A stretch of 7,269 nt of DNA from assembly GCA_003648395.1 (NCBI GenBank), contig QMPB01000215.1:1-7269 (forward strand), in the 5' to 3' direction. The translations under genes were made by a program, and so were the position numbers. The notes below the pieces were generated by a model. That model worked only from the letters and a program-made list of their open reading frames with translations, was not told the DNA's origin and did no database searches. This DNA is from Bacteroidota bacterium (GTDB lineage: Bacteria; Bacteroidota; Bacteroidia; Bacteroidales; UBA1556). Of the stretch, positions 1-5,203 are shown one piece after another (position 1 is the stretch's first letter; each line of letters opens with the position of its first letter).

Positions 1-525
1 ATCCTCAGCTATTTTTCCAAACTTATCAGTTAATTCTTGGATTTTATCAATTAATCTTTTTACTTCATCTTCACTTATTCCATCTTTTTCCAGTTGTTGA
101 GCTTCGTGATTTGCTCCTTTTCTAGTATTTCTAATGCCAATTTTTGCTTCTTCAAGTTCATGTTTTGATTGTTTAACTAATCCCATTCTTCTTTCCTCTG
201 TTAAAACAGGAATATTTAGCCTAATAATAGTTCCATCATTCTGGGGATTTAATCCTAAGTTTGAATTAATTATTTCTTTTTCAATGAGTTGAAGGTTCGA
301 CTTGTCCCAAGGTTGAATAACTAAAGTCCTTGGGTCTGGAGTGCTTATGTTTGCTACTTGAGTAAGAGGCATACTACTGCCATAATTTTCTATAGAAATA
401 CCGTTAAGCATTGCTGGATTTGCCCTGCCAGCTCTAATTTTTTGTAATTCTTTTTCCAAATGATCAATACTTGACTGCATGCTTTCCTCAGCCATTTCTA
501 AACACATTTCAGCTTCTTCGGTCAT
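1..525 (-). CDS. frr: Ribosome recycling factor, C-terminus cut by window edge
   Basis: With EF-G, ribosome recycling factor splits the post-termination 70S ribosome in the cytoplasm so that subunits can be reused; it is normally essential. The reading frame opens at ATG 525-523 and stays open for 175 codons to the window edge, ending in DKFGKIAED. The family is about 185 residues, so only about 10 C-terminal residues and the stop are missing. Visible family signatures are KIRAGRANP (residues 29-37, first helix of domain I), TPDPRTLVIQPWD (62-74, domain II), NLGLNPQNDGTIIRLNIP (89-106), LTEERR (108-113) and IRNTRKGAN (131-139, conserved basic helix). The protein is helix-rich and charged, as expected for the three-helix bundle. 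The gene lies 117 bp downstream of the glycosyltransferase on the same strand and has its own good promoter candidate, so it is probably transcribed independently. The identification is secure. Confidence 0.96.
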   Translation of the reverse strand, partial: MTEEAEMCLEMAEESMQSSIDHLEKELQKIRAGRANPAMLNGISIENYGSSMPLTQVANISTPDPRTLVIQPWDKSNLQLIEKEIINSNLGLNPQNDGTIIRLNIPVLTEERRMGLVKQSKHELEEAKIGIRNTRKGANHEAQQLEKDGISEDEVKRLIDKIQELTDKFGKIAED

Positions 526-555
526 AACGTTTAAATTTTGAAATTAATTGATTAG

Positions 556-586
556 CAAATCTACAATTTATTTTTTTAGCTTCAAA
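556..586 (-). promoter_or_regulatory. Bacteroidota-type promoter for frr (TTTG-N19-TAGATTTG)
   Basis: Read on the minus strand, TTTG at 586-583 is followed after 19 bases by TAGATTTG at 563-556. This fits the Bacteroidota primary sigma factor consensus of a -33 TTTG and a -7 TAnnTTTG with a spacer of about 19-21 bases. Transcription would start near 549, giving a leader of about 24 bases before the frr ATG at 525. No Shine-Dalgarno sequence is visible in that leader, as is usual in the phylum. It is the only promoter candidate in the window with both elements at the right spacing. Confidence 0.6.
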
Positions 587-642
587 GAAAAGAATTTTAC
601 AATGAAAAAGAATTATTCAATTATAATTTGACAATTGTATAT

Positions 643-1620
643 TTAGCTTAGTATTTTAACTATTCCATCAATATTCTGTTCCTTCATACATTTAAAATGT
701 TTCTTTGGGCATTTCTGGTATCCAATTTTACTGCAAGGGCGGCATTGTAGATCCTTTACTTCAAATATATGGTTTTTATTTTGAGAATTATCAGGAAGCA
801 ATGCATACATACCAAATTCTGGAATAGTATTTCCCCAAATACTAATTATCTCTCTATTGAAAGCTGCTGCTATATGCATTAATCCAGTGTCTGCTGTGAG
901 TACTTTCTGTGAGTATTTTACTACAGTTGCCGACTCATTTAAACTAAGTTTACCAACTAAGTTAAGACAATTTTCTCCAATACTATTTTCAATATTAATA
1001 GCCTTAATAACATCATCTTTTCCACCAAGTAGCACAATTTTGCTTTTGTTGTTTTTTCCAGCTGTTATTAGAAGGTCACTAGGAATCTGCTTAGTAAAAT
1101 GGGCTCCTCCAATAACAAATACATTATATTTTTCAGTTTTAGAAATATTTATTGAGTTAAAAATCTCTTCACTATCATTATTCAAGAAATAATCTAATCC
1201 TTTTCCATCGTATTTTATTCCTAGAAATGCAATAGTGTCCATATAGCGGTAAACAATATGAACATCTGGTAAAATATCCCATTTTAGATTTACTCTAAAC
1301 CATTTTTCGTAATTGAGCTTGTTGAAATATTTAGATGGTCGCCCAAGTTTAGCAATTAGTCTTCTTGACCGTAAATTTCTGTGTAAATCAATAATATAAT
1401 CGTAATGTTCTGCTTTTAACTTGTCTTCGACTTCCGTAATCTCTTTTTTAATAGTAAATATCTTACTTATGTAAGGGTTGTTATTTAAAGTATCTGAAAA
1501 TTTCTCTTTTGTAATATAATGAACCTCATTATCTTCTGAAGCATTAGCAATAGCACGAATAACTGGCGTTGTCAGTACAATGTCACCTATGGAACTAAAA
1601 CGGATAATTAGGAATTTCAT
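643..1620 (-). CDS. Glycosyltransferase family 9 protein (LPS heptosyltransferase-like)
   Basis: This is a 325-residue GT-B glycosyltransferase of family GT9, the ADP-heptose:LPS heptosyltransferase family, acting on the cytoplasmic face of the inner membrane on lipopolysaccharide core or a related glycan. The N-terminus (residues 1-25) has the family pattern MKFLIIRFSSIGDIVLTTPV, whose GD loop contributes to the acceptor side. IIDLHRN at 76-82 is a second N-domain signature. The C-terminal nucleotide-sugar domain starts near 167 with VFVIGGAHFTKQIP, then VLLGGKDD (196-203), LVGKLSL (221-227) and DTGLMHIAAA (244-253), the most diagnostic donor-site motif, followed by SIWGNTIPEFGMY (260-272). 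Cysteines 293, 296, 304 and 311 cluster near the end. The family is usually about 330-350 residues, so the protein looks complete. The exact sugar and acceptor cannot be told from sequence; heptose is only the family default. It is transcribed divergently from tatD. Confidence 0.9.
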   Translation of the reverse strand: MKFLIIRFSSIGDIVLTTPVIRAIANASEDNEVHYITKEKFSDTLNNNPYISKIFTIKKEITEVEDKLKAEHYDYIIDLHRNLRSRRLIAKLGRPSKYFNKLNYEKWFRVNLKWDILPDVHIVYRYMDTIAFLGIKYDGKGLDYFLNNDSEEIFNSINISKTEKYNVFVIGGAHFTKQIPSDLLITAGKNNKSKIVLLGGKDDVIKAINIENSIGENCLNLVGKLSLNESATVVKYSQKVLTADTGLMHIAAAFNREIISIWGNTIPEFGMYALLPDNSQNKNHIFEVKDLQCRPCSKIGYQKCPKKHFKCMKEQNIDGIVKILS

Positions 1621-1659
1621 TTGATGTGTTGATGTTGAACGTTAGGTTAATAAATTGCT

Positions 1660-1746
1660 AAAATATTGAATTGTTAGATGTTAAGTTAATTTGTTTATTT
1701 CTATGTTTACTTATGTGCCTTATGTGGTTCAAAATATTAAATTGTT
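1660..1746. repeat. Short direct repeat pair in the divergent spacer
   Basis: The 16-base sequence AAAATATTGAATTGTT (1660-1675) recurs as AAAATATTAAATTGTT (1731-1746), with 15 of 16 bases matching at an offset of 71. Between them is a 9-base phased stretch, CTATGTTTA-CTTATGTGC-CTTATGTGG (1701-1727). The rest of the 198-bp spacer (1621-1818) is AT-rich, with no reading frame that I can support. The repeats may be remnants of a small duplicated element or simply low-complexity AT DNA. Confidence 0.4.
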
Positions 1747-1777
1747 GCTGTTTTCTTATTATGGAAAATAATAAATG

Positions 1778-1785
1778 CAAAAGTA
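1778..1785 (-). promoter_or_regulatory. Candidate -7 box for the glycosyltransferase gene
   Basis: On the minus strand these bases read TACTTTTG, a full match to TAnnTTTG, and are followed by CA. Transcription would start near 1771 and leave a leader of about 150 bases before the ATG at 1620. No TTTG or TTG stands at the -33 position, so the call rests on the -7 box alone. It lies only 21 bp from the rightward box at 1807-1814, so the two divergent promoters would overlap. Confidence 0.35.
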
Positions 1786-1806
1786 TATGAGCTAAGCTTA
1801 AATTCC

Positions 1807-1814
1807 TAATTTTG
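1807..1814 (+). promoter_or_regulatory. Candidate -7 box for tatD, almost touching the start codon
   Basis: TAATTTTG matches TAnnTTTG and ends only four bases before the tatD ATG at 1819. With the usual 5-7 base distance from box to transcription start, the message would begin at or next to the ATG, giving a leaderless or nearly leaderless mRNA. The first three bases of the box (1807-1809, TAA) are an in-frame stop, so translation cannot begin further upstream. The wider motif CCTAATTTTGCAG (1805-1817) recurs before ansA with one mismatch. No -33 element is evident. Confidence 0.45.
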
Positions 1815-1818
1815 CAGC

Positions 1819-2601
1819 ATGATATTATTCGATACCCATACTCATATTTATTCTGAAGAGTTCAATGAGGACAGAAATGAAGTTATAAAACGAAGTTTTG
1901 ATGCCGGAGTTACTCAGTTGCTTTTGCCAAATATTGATTTGGAGAGCATTGAACCTATGCATCAACTTTGTGATAAATACCCAGATAATTGCTTTCCAAT
2001 GATGGGCTTACATCCTACTTCTGTAAAGAAAGATTATAAAGAGGTATTGCAAACAATTAGAAAAGAGCTTGATAAAAGAAAATATATTGCCATTGGTGAA
2101 ATTGGTATTGATTTGTATTGGGATAAAACTTTCGCTGAGGAACAAAGAATAGCTTTATTAGAGCAGTTTCAATGGGCAATAGATTTTAATTTGCCAGTTG
2201 TTATACATTCTCGCGATTCTCATAATGAGATAATGAGGGTGATTAAAGAATTTAATAATCCTAATTTACGAGGCGTTTTTCATTGTTTTACGGGGTCTAC
2301 AGAACAAGCAAAAGAGATAATTGATATTAATTTTATGATGGGACTGGGTGGAGTGTTAACCTTTAAGAATTCAGGGCTCTCAAAAGAGATAGTGAATATT
2401 GATATGCAGCATTTTATACTTGAAACAGATTCTCCATACTTAACTCCAACACCATATAGAGGCAAGAGGAATGAGAGTTCTTACATTAAAATAATAGCAG
2501 AAAAATTAGCAGAGGTAAAAGGAATATCTTTGGAAGAAATAGCACAAATTACAACGGAGAATGCTAAACGACTTTTTGTAATTGAGAATGAGAATGTCTA
2601 A
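1819..2601 (+). CDS. TatD family metal-dependent hydrolase (3'-5' DNase-like)
   Basis: This complete 260-residue TIM-barrel metallohydrolase belongs to the TatD/YcfH branch of the amidohydrolase superfamily. Characterised members are cytoplasmic Mg-dependent 3'-5' exonucleases on single-stranded DNA or RNA, and some act on D-aminoacyl-tRNA; the substrate here is not shown. All expected metal ligands are visible: H7 and H9 in FDTHTH, E94 in GEIGID, H130 in VVIHSR, H155 in FHCFTG, and D204 in ETDSPYLTPTPYRG (202-215), the family signature. The length matches the usual 255-265. ATG 1819 is the only sensible start, because an in-frame stop lies 12 bases upstream. The gene is followed after 46 bp by ansA on the same strand; this neighbourhood recurs in Bacteroidota. 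Paralogues such as YcfH or YjjV cannot be distinguished, so no gene symbol is given. Confidence 0.94.
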   Translation: MILFDTHTHIYSEEFNEDRNEVIKRSFDAGVTQLLLPNIDLESIEPMHQLCDKYPDNCFPMMGLHPTSVKKDYKEVLQTIRKELDKRKYIAIGEIGIDLYWDKTFAEEQRIALLEQFQWAIDFNLPVVIHSRDSHNEIMRVIKEFNNPNLRGVFHCFTGSTEQAKEIIDINFMMGLGGVLTFKNSGLSKEIVNIDMQHFILETDSPYLTPTPYRGKRNESSYIKIIAEKLAEVKGISLEEIAQITTENAKRLFVIENENV

Positions 2602-2613
2602 AGGAAAATAACC

Positions 2614-2621
2614 TAATTTCG
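2614..2621 (+). promoter_or_regulatory. Candidate -7 box for ansA
   Basis: TAATTTCG is a one-base variant of TAnnTTTG, inside CCTAATTTCGCAG (2612-2624), which matches the motif before tatD at 12 of 13 positions. A start near 2628 would give a leader of about 20 bases before ATG 2648. No -33 element is seen. The gene may instead, or also, be read through from tatD, which ends only 12 bases before the box. Confidence 0.35.
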
Positions 2622-2647
2622 CAGAATTACAAATAGAACACAGAAAT

Positions 2648-3673
2648 ATGACAGATACTTCAATACTAATAATATACACTGGCGGAACCATAGGAATGGT
2701 AAAGAATGAAGAGACGGGTACTCTTGTGCCTTTTAATTTTGATAATGTTTATGAACAAATACCAGAACTTGAGAAATCCCATTATCATATTGATACTATT
2801 TCATTTGACCCTTTGATAGACTCTTCGGATATGCTTCCTGAGCATTGGGTGAAACTTGCTGAGATGATTCAATCGCATTATGAAGATTATGATGGCTTTG
2901 TAATTTTGCACGGTTCTGATACTATGTCTTATACTGCTTCTGCTTTAAGTTTTATTCTTTCAAATCTGAATAAACCAGTTATTATTACTGGCTCACAATT
3001 ACCATTGGGAGTACTTAGAACCGATGGTCGTGAGAATTTAATTAGCTCCATAGAAATTGCTGCTGCTAAGGACGATGAAACTCCTATTGTTCCTGAAGTT
3101 TGTGTTTTCTTTGAGAACCAACTTTATCGTGGAAATAGAACATATAAATATAATGCTGAGAATTTCAATGCATTTATTTCTGGTAATTATCCACTTCTAG
3201 CAACAACTGGTGTTTATCTTAAATTTCATAAAGAGAATATTCATAATCCAAATTTTAAAAAATTAAGACTTAGAAAAAAACTTGATTCTTCTGTTGGTAT
3301 TTTAAAGATATTCCCAGGAATGCAGCCTTCTTTTATTAATTCAATTTTGGAGAATGCTAATATTAAAGCATTGGTAATGGAAACTTTTGGCTCTGGAAAT
3401 GCTTTTACAGGAGATTGGTTTTTGAATTCTCTTGAAAAAGCTATTCAAAGAGGTTTAGTCATAGTAAATATCTCCCAATGTGTTGGTGGTTCTGTTGATA
3501 TGGGTAAGTATGAGACTTCAAGGAGAATGAAAGAAATAGGGGTAGTAAGTGGTAAAGATATTACTACTTCTGCCGCAGTTACTAAACTTATGGTTATTCT
3601 TGGTGAAGAAAGTGAACCAAGGAAGATTATCTCAAAATTTAATAAGTCTTGGGTAGGGGAGTTTTCGGAATAA
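2648..3673 (+). CDS. ansA: Type I (cytoplasmic) L-asparaginase
   Basis: L-asparaginase hydrolyses L-asparagine to aspartate and ammonia. The 341-residue protein has no signal peptide and aligns along its whole length with the E. coli AnsA type, which works as a cytoplasmic oligomer. The first catalytic motif is YTGGTIGM (10-17), with nucleophile T14. DSSDM (58-62) supplies the substrate-binding serine. The second motif is HGSDTM (88-93), with D91 and, unusually against E. coli, S90 in place of the second catalytic threonine. The lysine of the triad is expected at K167 in YRGNRTYK. TGSQLPLGVLRTDGRENL (114-131) and NISQCVGGSVDMG (274-286) are further family blocks; C278 lines up with the E. coli allosteric-site cysteine, whereas Y166 replaces the E. 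coli allosteric threonine. No Shine-Dalgarno sequence is present. Glutaminase side activity or a different amide substrate cannot be excluded. Confidence 0.94.
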   Translation: MTDTSILIIYTGGTIGMVKNEETGTLVPFNFDNVYEQIPELEKSHYHIDTISFDPLIDSSDMLPEHWVKLAEMIQSHYEDYDGFVILHGSDTMSYTASALSFILSNLNKPVIITGSQLPLGVLRTDGRENLISSIEIAAAKDDETPIVPEVCVFFENQLYRGNRTYKYNAENFNAFISGNYPLLATTGVYLKFHKENIHNPNFKKLRLRKKLDSSVGILKIFPGMQPSFINSILENANIKALVMETFGSGNAFTGDWFLNSLEKAIQRGLVIVNISQCVGGSVDMGKYETSRRMKEIGVVSGKDITTSAAVTKLMVILGEESEPRKIISKFNKSWVGEFSE

Positions 3674-3718
3674 TTATTGTCTGTTTGCTGTCTTATTTCT
3701 ATAAATATATATACTAAT

Positions 3719-3761
3719 CTTAGCGAACTTCGCGTTATTTTTTTCTTAGCGAACTTTGCGT
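3719..3761. repeat. Tandem pair of a CTTAGCGAACTTnGCGT repeat
   Basis: CTTAGCGAACTTCGCGT (3719-3735) is followed 26 bases on by CTTAGCGAACTTTGCGT (3745-3761), matching at 16 of 17 positions, with a T-rich linker. Each copy is itself built from two roughly 9-base steps beginning CTT. The pair fills the middle of the 129-bp spacer between ansA and the DUF4837 gene. Repeats of this style are common between genes in Bacteroidota; I know of no established function. No convincing promoter or terminator was found in this spacer. Confidence 0.65.
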
Positions 3762-3802
3762 GAAATACAATTTGAAAACTAATCCTAAAAATATTTTTTA
3801 CT

Positions 3803-4864
3803 ATGATAAGCCGATTAATTAAAATAAGTATTATTGCAGTATTCTTTAGTGTTATATTGTTCTCTTGTGGCAACGACAGTCCTAACAGCACCTCAGCAAA
3901 AAGTCTATTATTTACCTCTGGTGGTAGAACTTCTGAAGTCTTGGTCATTATCAGCGATAATTTATGGAAGTCAGCCATTGGTGATAGTATAAAAAATAGT
4001 CTTGCAGTTGTCCCAGAATGGTTGGCTAGAGCAGAGCCTGAATACGATTTGAATCAAATACCATATAATGCTTTTGGGAGTGTTTATCAAAAACAAAGGA
4101 ATATTCTTTTTGTGAAACTTGGTGATATTCCAAAGCCTAAAATTAGTATAAGGAAAGATGTTTATGCCAATCTACAAACAGTAGTTACCATTAAAGCAAA
4201 AGATGAAAAAAGCTTAGTATTTGCATTTGAGAAATATAAAGAATTAATAAAAACTACCTACCATAATAATGAGATAACTAGAATTAGAAATGCGTATAAA
4301 GGTATGCAAGTAAAGAAACTGAACACTAAATTAGATCAGAAATTTGGCTTTCACCTTATCTTTCCAAAAGGTTTTTATTTGGCGATGGATAAAGCAGATT
4401 TTGCTTGGTTGCGTCGTCCAACAGCAGATATAGAGGAGGGGGTTTTTATTTATACAAAGCCCTATTCTGATACTTCAGAGTTTAGTTTGCAGAGTATTAT
4501 AAACTATCGTAATGAGATGACTAAAAAATACATTCCTGGACCTGTAGATAATTCATATATGAAGGCCTCTGACTTTTTCCCTCCAATAATTAAAAAGACA
4601 GAATTCTCAGGTCATTATGCATCTCAAGTTCGTGGTTTGTGGGATGTGGAGGGTTATGCAATGGGCGGCCCATTTATCTCATATACTTTTGTAGATAGTG
4701 TTGCTCAACGACTTATCACCATTGATGGATATATTAAAGCCCCTAAGAAAGAGAAGCGTGATTTGCTTTTGCATATAGAGGCTATAATCGAAAGTTTTGA
4801 GTATAAGAGTATAGAAGAGAAAAAACAGAACACTAATGACACGGATTTTGTGGATAATCACTGA
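3803..4864 (+). CDS. DUF4837 family lipoprotein of unknown function
   Basis: This is a 353-residue exported protein that I recognise as DUF4837, a Bacteroidota family without an assigned function. Residues 1-21 form a lipoprotein signal peptide: basic start (R4, K7), hydrophobic core, then LFSC with C22 as the predicted lipidated residue, so the mature protein is membrane-anchored, probably facing the periplasm. Phenylalanine before S21 is a tolerated lipobox variant. Family blocks include SGGRTSEVLVIISDNLW (39-55), AEPEYDLNQIPYNAF (77-91), RNILFV (99-104), WLRRPTADIEEGVFIY near the middle, and RGLWDVEGYAMGGPFISY in the last third. The final 11 residues (NTNDTDFVDNH, 343-353) are polar and seem to be encoded by intergenic-type repeat sequence, so they may be a recent extension. 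No enzymatic motif is visible. The 129-bp gap after ansA and the long spacer before icmF suggest a single-gene transcript. Confidence 0.85.
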   Translation: MISRLIKISIIAVFFSVILFSCGNDSPNSTSAKSLLFTSGGRTSEVLVIISDNLWKSAIGDSIKNSLAVVPEWLARAEPEYDLNQIPYNAFGSVYQKQRNILFVKLGDIPKPKISIRKDVYANLQTVVTIKAKDEKSLVFAFEKYKELIKTTYHNNEITRIRNAYKGMQVKKLNTKLDQKFGFHLIFPKGFYLAMDKADFAWLRRPTADIEEGVFIYTKPYSDTSEFSLQSIINYRNEMTKKYIPGPVDNSYMKASDFFPPIIKKTEFSGHYASQVRGLWDVEGYAMGGPFISYTFVDSVAQRLITIDGYIKAPKKEKRDLLLHIEAIIESFEYKSIEEKKQNTNDTDFVDNH

Positions 4865-4894
4865 TTATAATTTGCTTTGCTCTTTAAATATAGT

Positions 4895-5069
4895 CCGCTA
4901 ATTTTCGCTGATTAAACGAATTATGCTAATTAAAGGGTTGCCACGAATTAGCGTCGGTGCCGCTTTTAATGTAAATCGCTCATTCCTGAGCGATGCTAAA
5001 ATAAAACGGTCAGGAATGACCGTTTTACGATAAATTTGTGCAATTCGTCTAATTCTTAAAAATTAGTGG
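4895..5069. repeat. Composite element bounded by 32-bp imperfect inverted repeats
   Basis: The left arm (4895-4926) and the reverse complement of the right arm (5038-5069) match at 22 of 32 positions without gaps; the conserved cores are AATTCGT and AAAATTAG. The 175-bp unit encloses the two REP-like hairpins. It encodes no protein, so if mobile it would depend on an enzyme elsewhere, as miniature elements do. The alternative is that these are separate copies of a dispersed CACTAATT/ACGAATT repeat that happen to face each other. No target-site duplication is evident. Confidence 0.45.
4971..5028. repeat. Inverted pair of REP-like hairpins (BIME-like)
   Basis: Hairpin 1 has an 8-bp perfect stem, ATCGCTCA (4975-4982) with TGAGCGAT (4987-4994), and loop TTCC. 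Hairpin 2 has an 11-bp perfect stem, TAAAACGGTCA (5002-5012) with TGACCGTTTTA (5017-5027), and loop GGAA. Read on the minus strand, hairpin 2 becomes GTAAAACGGTCATTCCTGA, while hairpin 1 on the plus strand reads GTAAATCGCTCATTCCTGA. Both therefore share a GTAAA foot and a TCATTCCTGA apex, with stem bases changed in compensating pairs. This is the layout of REP sequences arranged as an inverted pair. Hairpin 2, with its A tract before and T tract after, might also act as a bidirectional transcription terminator for the DUF4837 transcript, about 140 bases upstream. Confidence 0.7.
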
Positions 5070-5079
5070 ATAAGTCCAT

Positions 5080-5158
5080 TGCGACTTTGTAGCTTTGCGA
5101 GAATCCTCATTGTGAGTGAAGCGAACAATCCTTCTTTGCGGCTTTACAAGAAACAAAT
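5080..5158. repeat. CTTTGCG-type repeat copies flanking a palindromic repeat
   Basis: GCGACTTTGTAGCTTTGCGA (5081-5100) and TTTGCGGCTTTACAAGAAA (5136-5154) are degenerate relatives of the CTTnGCG repeat at 3719-3761. Between them, 5105-5131 starts with CCTCATTGTGAGTGAAGCGA and ends in ACAATCC. ATTGT (5109-5113) pairs with ACAAT (5125-5129). This middle piece resembles the TCATTGCGAGCGAAGCGAAGC-type palindromic repeat seen in many bacterial genomes, with small substitutions. The resemblance is from memory and was not searched. Confidence 0.5.
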
Positions 5159-5203
5159 ACCCCAAACCATAGCATATTTTTACTAAATTCGTGTTTTATT
5201 TTT

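Noticed and set aside
857..1192. Plus-strand open frame of 111 codons inside the GT9 gene
   Set aside because: It lies wholly opposite a well-supported GT9 reading frame and its translation shows no family motifs; it is an antisense shadow.
2280..2691. Two 61-codon minus-strand frames in and after tatD, and a 60-codon one at 4679-4861
   Set aside because: They are short, lie opposite established genes, and have no motif or plausible start signal.
3766..3774. TACAATTTG upstream of the DUF4837 gene as a -7 promoter box
   Set aside because: There are three bases instead of two between TA and TTTG, and no TTTG or TTG stands 19-21 bases upstream.
3445..3978. Minus-strand open frame of 177 codons across the ansA end, the repeat spacer and the DUF4837 start
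   Set aside because: It overlaps two recognised genes and reads through the tandem 17-mers; its composition is not protein-like and no domain is recognisable.
4867..4874. ATAATTTG just after the DUF4837 stop as a promoter
   Set aside because: The spacing does not fit TAnnTTTG, and no gene follows within 370 bases.
5031..5038. TAAATTTG, a full TAnnTTTG match between hairpin 2 and the right repeat arm
   Set aside because: It overlaps repeat sequence, has no -33 partner, and lies over 200 bases from icmF; probably part of the repeat consensus.
4971..5160. Possible CRISPR array
   Set aside because: The repeats are inverted or degenerate, there are at most two copies per family, and there are no regular spacers.
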